From NCBI GenBank assembly GCA_031256675.1, contig JAIRQC010000097.1:1-41985 (forward strand): DNA of 41,985 nt, read 5' to 3'. Of this stretch, positions 25,950-33,865 are shown piece after piece. The position numbers and the translations under genes are program-made. This stretch comes from Rikenellaceae bacterium. Lineage in GTDB: Bacteria; Bacteroidota; Bacteroidia; Bacteroidales; Rikenellaceae. Position 1 is the stretch's first letter; each line of letters starts with the position of its first letter. The notes beneath the pieces were generated by a model. The model was not told the origin of the DNA. It saw nothing but the letters and a program-made list of their open reading frames with translations, and ran no database searches.

Positions 25950-26147
25950 ATGGATCGCTTTGACAGAATATGGAACATCGCCATGGCGACGTTCATGGGG
26001 CTGATTGGCGCCCTGTCGCTCGGCGCGGCCCTGTTTGCCGGAGCCGGACACCAGTTCCCCATCGCTGCGATCTGCGGCGTGATGGTCTGGATGAACATCG
26101 CCGAACTGCGGGCGGACAGCAAGGCTAAAAACACTAAAACCGAATAG
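25950..26147 (+). CDS. Small membrane protein in the early operon
   Basis: 65 residues with two probable membrane spans (about 10-31, MATFMGLIGALSLGAALFAG region, and about 36-48) and a basic tail ending KAKNTKTE. Role unknown; small membrane proteins in early operons of temperate phages sometimes serve in superinfection exclusion, but nothing here proves it. The TAG stop overlaps the presumed ATA start of the next gene. If that ATA were ATG, this stop would become a Trp codon and the protein would run seven residues longer. Confidence 0.55.
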   Translation: MDRFDRIWNIAMATFMGLIGALSLGAALFAGAGHQFPIAAICGVMVWMNIAELRADSKAKNTKTE

Positions 26148-26440
26148 ATATATACGAAGCGACTGTAATCGTAGAGCCGTATTATAGCGGCAAAGGCAAG
26201 GGCAAGTTCGAGAAGAAATACTACAAAGGTATTTTTGGGCCCAAAAGCCCCGACAGCCAAATCGGTGCGGCAAAGATCAAGCGGCAGATCGAAGCCTTTT
26301 TCATGGGACATTTTGAGCCCAAATACCCCGAAATGAGTTTCGACTTCAAAATCTCCCTCAGAAAGATACCCGACGATTTCTTTATTAAGGAGAAAGATCT
26401 GGAGTCCGAAAGTATTCCCGACGGAGTAAGACAGTTCTAA
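26144..26440 (+). CDS. Hypothetical early phage protein lacking a normal start codon
   Basis: A 98-residue frame reading I-D-I-Y-E-A-T-V-I-V-E-P-Y-Y-S-G, then a basic GKGKGKFEKKYYKGIFGP stretch and an acidic C-terminus ESESIPDGVRQF. Protein-like composition and tight packing between neighbours (overlap on the left, the transposase on the right) argue it is a real gene. There is no ATG, GTG or TTG near the front; ATA at 26144 or 26150 are the only plausible positions. It resembles small conserved proteins before transposase genes of Mu-like phages, but I recognise no family. Possibly start-codon-mutated. Confidence 0.5.
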   Translation: MDIYEATVIVEPYYSGKGKGKFEKKYYKGIFGPKSPDSQIGAAKIKRQIEAFFMGHFEPKYPEMSFDFKISLRKIPDDFFIKEKDLESESIPDGVRQF

Positions 26441-26513
26441 ATTGACAAAATCCCGTGAACGCGGCGGCGTTATCCGGAGCGATACCGGCACGGGAGCAAA
26501 ACAACATTTTCGT

Positions 26514-28493
26514 ATGAAACTCAACCAGCAAGGCCAGATATTGATAAGCTACATGGAGCTTGTACCTGCTGTGTGGAGTATCAATACATATAGCACACTG
26601 CGAAAGCGAGGCAAACTCACTACCGACGTCCGCGGGGGCAATGGAAGACATGTCAGCATCTATTACGATCGCCTGAACGACCACTATAAACGCCAGATTC
26701 TCGAAGTTTTGGGCGATCGGCTGGCGAGGTTCTGCGAGGAGGTTGGGGTGGAGTTGGATGTGCCCACGGAACCGAAGGCGCAGCGCTACACGAAGCCGGA
26801 CTATAATAGTATGAACTTCAAGGAGCAAGAGCTTTGTCGCGCAAAATACAACATCATCAAGTGCTATCGCGAGTTCACGGAGTTGAATGCGGAGGAGATG
26901 AGCGTAATGGGGGCGAAGCGGGAGTTTGTTGAGATGGTCAGGGGCGGGATGCTGTGCACTGATAGTTTCCATGTGGTTGGTACAGTGAGCTTCAAGACAC
27001 TGGAGCGTTGGGACAAGACGCTGCGTGACGGAGGCGATGTTATGGATGCTCTGGGGCCGCAACGGGCGATCAAACATGGCACTACGCTTTCGATCTCGCA
27101 ACAGAAGAACCTGCTGGGCGCATGGCTCAAAGATACGCAACCCAACTACGCCACCGCCTACCGCACGGCCTGCCGCCTGTGGCGGTTCAACCGCGAGCCG
27201 ATCCATTCGCTGACCACCTGCCGCAGGTTCCTGATGGAATGGGAGAGCAAACACCGCAGCGAGGCGACATTCCGGCGACGCGGCATCAAGCCGTTACGCG
27301 ACGAATGCCTGCCATATATCGAGAAAGACCCGAACAGCATCCGGTTCCTGGACGTACTGGTGGCCGACGGCCATGTGATGAACTTCCAGATCGTCAACCC
27401 GAAGACTGGCAAATCGTGCCGCCCTACGCTCATCGCATGGCAGGATATGCGCACGCAGCTTATTCTGGGCTTCGAGTTGATGGTTACGGAGAACACCATG
27501 AGCGTGGCAAGTTCGTTTCGCAACGCCTGCCTCAATGCGGGCCGCCTGCTGGGTGTGGACGGCGCGGCGCTGCCCCGGTCGCTCTATCTGGACAACGGCA
27601 AGGCGTTCAAGAACAGGTTCTTTAACGACAAGACCGATTTGCAGACGCAGGTCGGCGGTCTGTTTGAACGATTGAAACCTTTCGGGCTGGAACATGTGCA
27701 GTATGCGCGGCCCTACAATTCGCAGACCAAGATCATCGAACGCAGCTGGGCCGACTTCGAGGAGCTGGAGCAGATGGCGGTGAGCTACGTCGGCGACTGC
27801 ATCGACAACAAACCCGCCTCGCTCAAACGCAACGAACTGTGGCACCGTGGCGAACGGAAAAAGGCGATAGCCCAAAGCGGTATGCCGACGCTCTGGGGGG
27901 CTTACAAGGTGGTTGAGTGGTGGATTTCGGAGTGCAACAACCGCATACGCACGGGACGCTACCTGCCCGGCGTGAGCCCGATGATGCTGGCCGCCGAGCA
28001 AATGCAGATGCTGGAGATCGGCGGTAGGACGCTGGAGGGCCGGGCTATGGACTGCATGATCATGAACTCGAAGACGGCGAAACTGAAACGCAACGGCTTC
28101 AATGTTAACGGAACGTGGTACTACAACCATATATTCATGACGCTGGTGGGCGGCAGCGAGGAGTACCTGTTAAAGTACGACATACTGGCTTCGGAACGCA
28201 TACTGGTGTTCCATGAGGACGGGACGTTCCTGTGCGAGGCCAAGGTGTCGCCGTTTCAGGACGTGCACGCCATGGCGGCCCTCGGCTCGGATGCGGATCG
28301 CAGTAAGCTCCGACATGTAGCCGGACAGCAGAGGGCTCTCGAACGGGCTGTTGTCGACGCGGCCACCGGCAGAAGCGACAGGATCGTAGCGGCCCTTTCC
28401 GAGGCGATCACCGCGCCGGAACTGCCTCCGGCGGCGGATATGCAACTCGTTGCCGATTCCTGCAAATCGGAACCCGAAATACGACTATTCTAA
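26514..28493 (+). CDS. Mu-type transposase A (DDE recombinase)
   Basis: Catalyses strand transfer of the phage ends for integration and replicative transposition. 659 residues, the usual size for MuA relatives. N-terminal DNA-binding region (about 1-260), then an RNase-H-fold catalytic core: first Asp in VLVADGHVMNF (D285), second in RSLYLDNGKAF (D360), Glu in SQTKIIERSWADF (E409), and a C-terminal Mu-transposase beta-barrel region (FNVNGTWYYNHIFM). The ATG at 26514 was chosen; a TTG at 26442 would add 24 residues without family character. It is followed at once by the B ATPase. All catalytic residues are present and the frame is whole. Confidence 0.93.
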   Translation: MKLNQQGQILISYMELVPAVWSINTYSTLRKRGKLTTDVRGGNGRHVSIYYDRLNDHYKRQILEVLGDRLARFCEEVGVELDVPTEPKAQRYTKPDYNSMNFKEQELCRAKYNIIKCYREFTELNAEEMSVMGAKREFVEMVRGGMLCTDSFHVVGTVSFKTLERWDKTLRDGGDVMDALGPQRAIKHGTTLSISQQKNLLGAWLKDTQPNYATAYRTACRLWRFNREPIHSLTTCRRFLMEWESKHRSEATFRRRGIKPLRDECLPYIEKDPNSIRFLDVLVADGHVMNFQIVNPKTGKSCRPTLIAWQDMRTQLILGFELMVTENTMSVASSFRNACLNAGRLLGVDGAALPRSLYLDNGKAFKNRFFNDKTDLQTQVGGLFERLKPFGLEHVQYARPYNSQTKIIERSWADFEELEQMAVSYVGDCIDNKPASLKRNELWHRGERKKAIAQSGMPTLWGAYKVVEWWISECNNRIRTGRYLPGVSPMMLAAEQMQMLEIGGRTLEGRAMDCMIMNSKTAKLKRNGFNVNGTWYYNHIFMTLVGGSEEYLLKYDILASERILVFHEDGTFLCEAKVSPFQDVHAMAALGSDADRSKLRHVAGQQRALERAVVDAATGRSDRIVAALSEAITAPELPPAADMQLVADSCKSEPEIRLF

Positions 28494-28512
28494 CCCTAAA
28501 AACAATAAGATT

Positions 28513-29427
28513 ATGGCAAATCTCAAAGAAAGATTGGAGACTCATCTGGCCTGTGGCGTCAGTCAGGAGAGCGTGGCCCGCGCAATGGGCATCACCGGCG
28601 GCGTGCTTTCCGCATGGCGCAAGGGCAGGTATTCTGGCGATAACGAGCGCGTGGCCAAACTCGTGGAGGAGTACCTGCGCCGACAGGAGGATGTAACGCG
28701 CGAGTTGAGCGCGTTCAAGAAGGATTTCGACTTCGTGTCTACCTCGGTCTTCAGGGACATCGAAACCGGCGTTCGGCTGGCCGACCTGCGCGGCGAGATC
28801 CGCGTCATCGTTGGCGCCTCCGGACTGGGTAAGACCACCGCGCTCAAACGGCTCAAGGCGAGCAATGAGACCATTGTTTTCGTCGAGCCCTACCGCGGCA
28901 TCCGCAACAACCGCTTTATGGACAAGCTCGCGCGAGCCGCCGGGGTGCAGGTTAAGGGGAGTTTCGGCGACTATTTCGAGGCTCTGGTGGAGCATCTTTC
29001 CGGATCGGGCCGCACCATCATCGTCGACGAGGCGGAGAACCTGCCGCTGCAGGCTCTCGACGCGCTGCGGCGCATCAACGACTTCACCGGCTGCGGAGTG
29101 GTACTGTGCGGCATGACCTCGTTCCTTGTCAACCTGAAAGCCTATCAGCGCGACTACGGCTATATCTACAACCGCACGTCCATTCCAGTGGTGCTGCGGC
29201 CTCTCACCGGCGAGGACGTCGAGGCTATGACCGCCACAATGATCGAGAGGATCGTCGCCCCGCACATCTGGCACGACGCCTGCCACGGCGTAGGGCGCGA
29301 CCTGCGCATGATAGTGCAGGAAACGATGCGCGTGGCCGATCTTAATAACGTTCCGGCGACCGATACGAACGGATATGCCAAGGTGATAAAGACCGTTACC
29401 GCCCAGTTGGGGCGCATATACGCATGA
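28513..29427 (+). CDS. Mu-type transposition ATPase B
   Basis: AAA+ ATPase that binds target DNA, activates the transposase and gives target immunity. 304 residues. Residues 14-42 form a helix-turn-helix (GVSQESVARAMGITGGVLSAW) as in MuB. Walker A is GASGLGKTT at 101-109; Walker B is TIIVDEAENL at 168-177; the sensor segment GVVLCGMTSF follows. The stop overlaps the gemA start (ATGA). ATG 28513 is the first start after the transposase stop. Confidence 0.92.
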   Translation: MANLKERLETHLACGVSQESVARAMGITGGVLSAWRKGRYSGDNERVAKLVEEYLRRQEDVTRELSAFKKDFDFVSTSVFRDIETGVRLADLRGEIRVIVGASGLGKTTALKRLKASNETIVFVEPYRGIRNNRFMDKLARAAGVQVKGSFGDYFEALVEHLSGSGRTIIVDEAENLPLQALDALRRINDFTGCGVVLCGMTSFLVNLKAYQRDYGYIYNRTSIPVVLRPLTGEDVEAMTATMIERIVAPHIWHDACHGVGRDLRMIVQETMRVADLNNVPATDTNGYAKVIKTVTAQLGRIYA

Positions 29428-29939
29428 TCATGGCAACGATAAGCAATCAGCAGAAGCGGCAGATACATGCCCTCGTCAGTGCGCTCGGATGGTCGGATAC
29501 GTTCTACCGTTCGTTCCTGCACGCCTTCTGTGGCGCGAACAGTTGCACGGAATTAACAGAGGAACAGGCCTCGGCCCTTATCGCCGAGTTGCTTGATGCG
29601 CAGGACGACTGCTCGCCGAAAGCGACTGCCAAACAGGTCAGCTACATCAAATATCTGTGGCTGTCGGTCGACTACGATCAGGGCAACTACGGCGACAAAC
29701 ATCTGGCCAGTTTCCTCGCCCGCCGCTTCAATGTCGACAGGCCGGAGAAACTTACCCGCAAATAGGCCCTCGGTGTCATCTCGGCCATCAAGCGTATGCA
29801 GGTTAACGCCGGCAGGATCGGCGCTCTGTCGGTCGATGCCAAAGTGGAGGCCGACGGAGTGACCATGTACGCCCACCTGCCCGACGGAAGGCGGATAACT
29901 CAACATGTAAAACATAACTCGCATGGAGGAGCTAACTAA
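29424..29939 (+). pseudogene. GemA-like regulatory protein, interrupted by amber codon
   Basis: A GemA (DUF1018) family protein, an early Mu gene product thought to modulate host gene expression and DNA topology. The frame begins MIMATISNQQKRQIHALVSA and reads through KQVSYIKYLWLSVDYDQGNYG to ...KLTRK, then hits TAG at 29763-29765. The same frame continues ALGVISAIKRMQVNAGRIGA to TAA at 29937. In GemA proteins this junction reads LT..QA..VI, so the TAG sits where Gln (CAG) is expected: a one-base change. Either a 113-residue truncated protein is made or the amber codon is suppressed. It overlaps the next gene by 17 bases. Confidence 0.7.
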
Positions 29940-30198
29940 GGACATGCGCATCCTGTCGAATGTTATCGGACGGGATAACGTAATGAAACTCATGTGCGAA
30001 CTGGGCGGCATATCGGTCTACATCCCCCGTCCCGGCCGCAATGAGATCATCGTTGCGCTTAAAGAGAACGCCCACGACGCCAAAATAGTGGCCACGCTCC
30101 TGAGGGTAAGACAACGCAAGGTCTACGACGTGCTGAACGACATGCGCAAGGAGCAGTTCGAGAAACAACTGGAAGAAAGACAGATGAAATTATTCTAA
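29923..30198 (+). CDS. Mor-like transcription activator
   Basis: 91 residues. The segment LMCELGGISVYIPRPGRNEI matches the GG..VYIP pattern of the Mor/C activator family, and ATLLRVRQRKVYDVLNDM fits its C-terminal helix-turn-helix (R....Vy.il). Mor activates middle transcription in Mu. The position directly after GemA supports the call. ATG 29923 is used; a second ATG at 29944 preceded by GGAGGAG is an alternative. The activator probably serves the late divergent promoters between 36115 and 36230. Confidence 0.6.
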   Translation: MEELTKDMRILSNVIGRDNVMKLMCELGGISVYIPRPGRNEIIVALKENAHDAKIVATLLRVRQRKVYDVLNDMRKEQFEKQLEERQMKLF

Positions 30199-30210
30199 AA
30201 AACTAAAACC

Positions 30211-30596
30211 ATGAAACTGAAAACATTCGATTTTAGAGGTTGCGGCCAACGGTCGCGCATTAAAGGTGCGTACATTACGGTTTCCAAAAACGGCTACATT
30301 GCCCTTAACGGGTCGGCGCAGGAGACGATCGGCTTTGATGCAAACCGCAAAACGGGGGGGGTATTTTGATCATGCTGGACGAGGAGAGACCGATGGACTG
30401 GTATGTGTGTTGCTCGGACAAACCCGACGCCATCCGACTGTGTGTCAATAAAAACGGATGGGGAAGATTTATGTCCAAACGACTGTCGAGTATGATCCTA
30501 TCATCGTGTGGCCTCGACAGGGTAGCCTCTTTCCCTCTGGCCAAAGAGCCAATCGAGAGCAATATTTATGCAATACTCACACACGCAAAACAATAA
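30211..30596 (+). pseudogene. Small phage gene split by a frameshift at a G8 run
   Basis: From ATG 30211 the frame gives 52 residues (MKLKTFDFRG...DANRKTGGVF) and stops at TGA 30367. The -1 frame continues from the run of eight G at 30354-30361 as ILIMLDEERPMDWYVCCSDK and runs to TAA at 30594. Read with nine G, the two parts join into one protein of about 129 residues with no overlap loss. Function unknown; beta-rich first half, Cys pair in the middle. Options are decay, phase variation of the G tract, -1 ribosomal slippage, or a consensus error. Confidence 0.6.
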
Positions 30597-30600
30597 TATC

Positions 30601-31104
30601 ATGGCAAAACGAACGAAAAAGACGGTCATCACCGGCGTGACGATGGAGCAGGTCAATCAGGCCTTCTGCGACTATCAGCGGGCGGTGATAGAGATACAGA
30701 GCGTCGAGGCGTGGGACGAGCGCCTCATAGCCAAGGTCAGGGAAACCTCGGCCGAAGACAAGCGCAAATGGGAGAATATCAAGGACGAAGCTACGGCCAT
30801 CCTCGAAGCTTTCGCCGTGGAGAACCGCGAGCGGCTGTTCAGCAAGAAGAAGAGCATGGAAACCCCGCAGGGCTTTTTCGGATTCCGTTTGGGTAATCCG
30901 AAACTCAAACCGCTGAAAGGCTACAAATGGGACGATATTTTAGACCTTGTGAGAAACATGCTGCCCGAATACATCCGCCGCTCGGAGGAGGTGGCCAAGG
31001 ACAGGATACTGGCCGACCGTGACAAGGCCGATATAGCCAAGCTGCTGCCCGACGCCGGTATATCGGTGGTGCAGGAGGAGGTGTTTTTTGTCGACCTCAA
31101 ATAG
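30601..31104 (+). CDS. Mu Gam-like host-nuclease inhibitor
   Basis: Gam binds double-stranded DNA ends and shields them from RecBCD/AddAB-type exonucleases; it is a relative of Ku. The 167-residue product starts MAKRTKKTVITGVTMEQVNQ, has the long helical section and the central block METPQGFFGFRLGNPKLKPL typical of MuGam (a short beta segment with FG.R), and ends VVQEEVFFVDLK. The ATG at 30601 is used instead of an upstream in-frame ATG at 30568 that lies in the preceding gene. Intact. Confidence 0.8.
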   Translation: MAKRTKKTVITGVTMEQVNQAFCDYQRAVIEIQSVEAWDERLIAKVRETSAEDKRKWENIKDEATAILEAFAVENRERLFSKKKSMETPQGFFGFRLGNPKLKPLKGYKWDDILDLVRNMLPEYIRRSEEVAKDRILADRDKADIAKLLPDAGISVVQEEVFFVDLK

Positions 31105-31106
31105 TA

Positions 31107-31295
31107 ATGAATAAACGGTTCAGGCCCAAATATAGGTACTCCCCGCGCGGGCGGATTTGGGTGGTTTCCCGCTGGACTTATGACGAATGTGGCGGATGGG
31201 GCGATAAGGTTTCGGAGTGGCCGACAAAAGAGCAGGCAAAGGCCGAGGCCTGTCGGCTCAACGGCTGGAAATACAAGAAAAAAGCGGGGCTCTAA
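31107..31295 (+). CDS. Small hypothetical protein, 62 residues
   Basis: Basic, aromatic-rich peptide starting MNKRFRPKYRYSPRGRIWVV with KVSEWPTKEQAKAEACRLNG later. Unknown function. It is the last rightward early gene; its stop lies inside the left arm of the bidirectional terminator. Confidence 0.5.
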   Translation: MNKRFRPKYRYSPRGRIWVVSRWTYDECGGWGDKVSEWPTKEQAKAEACRLNGWKYKKKAGL

Positions 31296-31307
31296 TCCCG
31301 CTTTTTT
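31278..31307. terminator. Bidirectional intrinsic terminator
   Basis: Perfect 11-bp stem AAAAAAGCGGG / CCCGCTTTTTT (31278-31288 with 31297-31307) and an 8-base loop. A T6 run follows in both directions. It separates the rightward early operon from the leftward packaging/head operon that converge here. Confidence 0.9.
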
Positions 31308-32188
31308 CATTCTTGTCCGGAGATTTTCCGGGCTTTCTTTTTGCGCTTCGGCTCCGGCTTGGGAACTTCGAGTGGCTCGATCTCCACCACCTCGCCATGC
31401 CGCAGGCTATCTATCTCGGCCCGCATGGTATCGAAAGCGTGGTCTATCAGCTCCTGCACGGAGGGTTCGGCGTCGCGGTACTCGCTTTTGAGCCATGCCA
31501 CATAATCCTTCTGTTTGTTGCCTGCAAACTCATGTTTCCCTGCACGTTCGAGAAGCCTCTGTCGCTCATCGGCGGCGGGACGGTCGGTTTCAGGATAGCG
31601 TCCTGCCTGCCGCGCGGTGAGCAGGATGGCCGTGCAGCGGCACCGGAAGTCGAGCGGCGGATAAAACGTGAAGTCGCCAACCTTGAATATCTTGCCGTGC
31701 AGCGCGGCGTGCTCCGGGCGGGTTTTGCCGTCCATCGTGGCCGAGTATTGCCAGAATGGGAAATCACCGGAAACTTCCATCATCTTGGCCATCTGTCCGG
31801 CGGCGTAGGCGTTGGCCGTGTTGGTGTCGTATATAACCCCGATCTGGTAGGGTTTGAGGCGCGTCAACCCCGCCTTGTCGAACTCTCCGTTCACCACCTC
31901 GGCAAAGCTCTGCGCCCCATCGCCTCGCTCGATGTTGTCCGCCAGCGCCGCCCGTATCCTGCTGCGCATACGGGCGTCTTCTACGGCTGCGGTGGTGAAA
32001 GCGCGGAACTTGAAGAACGAGGTGGCCGCAGGAGTGCCGTCTATTACAAGATCGTCGTCGGCAAAGTCGTTTCGGCGGCCTTTTACGGCGTTTGAAACGT
32101 TCTTGTAACCCTCTTGAAAGGCGCTTAAAAGAGAATCGAACAGGGCGACCGAGAGGCTGTTGATGAATCCGGCGTCAGGAGTGGTCAG
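31307..32188 (-). CDS. MuF/gp30-like head morphogenesis protein
   Basis: Minor head protein of the Mu F (SPP1 gp7) family, needed for capsid assembly. The core shows IGVIYDTNTANAYAAGQMAK, FWQYSATMDGKTRPEHAALH and FYPPLDFRCRCTAILL, the D.rt.p.H...G...PP.. CRC pattern. The first ATG in the frame is at 31969, but the frame stays open 79 codons further and the added stretch (LTTPDAGFINSLSVALFDSL...) looks like the missing N-terminus. There is no ATG, GTG or TTG in it; the chosen CTG at 32188 overlaps the portal stop as CTGA, in the place of the ATGA overlaps used elsewhere in this operon. Alternatively the portal frame shifts -1 on an A9 run. Lys/Pro-rich C-terminus. Confidence 0.75.
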   Translation of the reverse strand: MTTPDAGFINSLSVALFDSLLSAFQEGYKNVSNAVKGRRNDFADDDLVIDGTPAATSFFKFRAFTTAAVEDARMRSRIRAALADNIERGDGAQSFAEVVNGEFDKAGLTRLKPYQIGVIYDTNTANAYAAGQMAKMMEVSGDFPFWQYSATMDGKTRPEHAALHGKIFKVGDFTFYPPLDFRCRCTAILLTARQAGRYPETDRPAADERQRLLERAGKHEFAGNKQKDYVAWLKSEYRDAEPSVQELIDHAFDTMRAEIDSLRHGEVVEIEPLEVPKPEPKRKKKARKISGQE

Positions 32189-33414
32189 TCCTTTTTTTTT
32201 ACGCTTTTACGGAAAGCCTCGAAAGAAGAGAGTATCGGTTCGTAATCCTCCGTTGTAGCGGCGAAATCGGTCTTGCCTGTTCGTGGCGCAGCGGTTTCGT
32301 CGACGGTGAAATCCTCCTCGGCGTAGCCGCGCTTGATGAACAGCTCTCGCGTGGGGCGCAGTCCCATATCGAAATATATACGGTCGGTCTCGGCAATGGT
32401 CTTGCTTAGGCTGCGGGGAAGTTGGATTAGGAACGAGGGCAGTTCGGGCAGATTGTTCAGGCGACAGATAATTCCAGCTATTTGCCTTATTGCCGACAGC
32501 ACCAGCGTCTTGCCGTCCTCCAACGCATCTTCGCTAATAGTGAGGCCGGATTCGGAACTGCTGTAACCGCCTTTGCCCGCGACCTGCATCGTAAGGTCGG
32601 TGCCCGTCCAGAGTTTCTCGATCTTGCGGCGGAGCATTTCGTCTGTGTTGCGGTACAGATCGTTTGTCGAACTGCGACCTGTCATATTATGTGGTTCTAC
32701 ATCCATGCCCTGCGGAATGGCTGCCACGCCGTTGTTGCGAACCTGCAACATCATGTTGAGCAGGTCGTCTATCTCTTTCTGCGTCGCTCCGTTCTGATAC
32801 TTGCCTACCCACCTGTCGCGTCCGTCCTCTTCTACGAACTGCATCAGGAATTCGAAATTTCCGTTCAGCCCCACGGCGATCCAGTATGCCACATCAAGCA
32901 GCCCCGTTCCGTAGGGATTGAGCAGGGTGGCTTCGTTCTGGCAGATAATGAACTTGTTCGGATAGCTCTTGTCGACGTCTATTCCCTCACGAAACTTGTC
33001 CGACGAGAGGCGCAGGCGCCTCTGTTTGTCGAAAAAGAACAACTCCGGTGGACAAAGCTCGATTTTGCCCGGCACGGTCAGTCCCTTGTACTCCATCCAC
33101 TCCGTAACCTCCATAACGGCAAGGCCGAAATCGCGGCCCGACGCTGCCGAGCGGATCAGATCGCGCAGGTCGAAATCGTCGAAAAAGTCATTAAATATCT
33201 CGGCGATGCTCTTGCTCTCGGTATTGGCGATCACCTGTAACCCGCACAAAGCGGCCTTGTAGCTGCCTATCTGCGGGAAAACGTCGGGATGGCGGGCCAC
33301 CTTCTGGAACAGCTCCATGGTGGCCGATTTGCTTTTAAGCACCCAAGAGGGGTTCGGCAGGCGGTCGATAGCCGCAGCAACCTTCTGCGAGAGGATTATT
33401 GATTCGTTTTTCAT
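32185..33414 (-). CDS. Portal protein, DUF935 (Mu gp29-like)
   Basis: Dodecameric portal of the capsid vertex through which DNA is packaged. 409 residues, with family segments MEVTEWMEYKGLTVPGKIEL, NPYGTGLLDVAYW, FVEEDGRDRWVGKYQNGATQ and YSSSESGLTISEDALEDGKT. It starts in an ATGA overlap with the gpG gene and ends in VKKKD just after an A9 run, where a -1 shift would continue into the MuF frame. Frame intact. Confidence 0.88.
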   Translation of the reverse strand: MKNESIILSQKVAAAIDRLPNPSWVLKSKSATMELFQKVARHPDVFPQIGSYKAALCGLQVIANTESKSIAEIFNDFFDDFDLRDLIRSAASGRDFGLAVMEVTEWMEYKGLTVPGKIELCPPELFFFDKQRRLRLSSDKFREGIDVDKSYPNKFIICQNEATLLNPYGTGLLDVAYWIAVGLNGNFEFLMQFVEEDGRDRWVGKYQNGATQKEIDDLLNMMLQVRNNGVAAIPQGMDVEPHNMTGRSSTNDLYRNTDEMLRRKIEKLWTGTDLTMQVAGKGGYSSSESGLTISEDALEDGKTLVLSAIRQIAGIICRLNNLPELPSFLIQLPRSLSKTIAETDRIYFDMGLRPTRELFIKRGYAEEDFTVDETAAPRTGKTDFAATTEDYEPILSSFEAFRKSVKKKD

Positions 33415-33863
33415 TTGAGCGGATTTTTATCGTTCAGACGTCGTTCGAGAAAGTCCTGTATGTCGGCAAGTTCATCTTCTCCTGCGGTGTATATCTCGCG
33501 CTGGGGCAGGTGCGCTCGCGGCGCGCCGTACTGGTGGTGCCTTATAATGTCGAGACCTGCGAGTTGCAAAGTTCCGCCGCTGATCTCGTGCGACAGGCTT
33601 CGCTTCATCTGTCCGGTGCGCTGCAACGGTTTTAGTGAAAAACCCTTGCGCCGTTTCTGACGTTGTGTCGCAGGTTTGAGCAGCACGTAGGATTGCTCGT
33701 CGGCCCCACCCTCTTCGAGGTTACGTTTGCCTCGCGAAACCAGCAACTGGCCCGTACTGTTTAGGAACCCCTTGTCTGAGGTGATGGTCATGATCTCCCG
33801 ACGGAAAGCCTCCAGATTGCGCGGTATGCCGGACAGATTGCCAGTATTTAGCTTCACTTTCAT
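33411..33863 (-). CDS. Virion morphogenesis protein (Mu gpG-like)
   Basis: 150 residues from the ATG at 33863, starting MKVKLNTGNLSGIPRNLEAF. The basic middle (KPATQRQKRRKGFSLKPLQR) and HHQYGAPRAHLPQREIYTAG near the end fit the phage virion morphogenesis / tail-completion family (Mu gpG, P2 gpS). The QYG....lPaR.fl pattern is the family hallmark. It starts 2 bases after the terminase stop and overlaps the portal start by 4 bases. Confidence 0.8.
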   Translation of the reverse strand: MKVKLNTGNLSGIPRNLEAFRREIMTITSDKGFLNSTGQLLVSRGKRNLEEGGADEQSYVLLKPATQRQKRRKGFSLKPLQRTGQMKRSLSHEISGGTLQLAGLDIIRHHQYGAPRAHLPQREIYTAGEDELADIQDFLERRLNDKNPLK

Positions 33864-33865
33864 GG

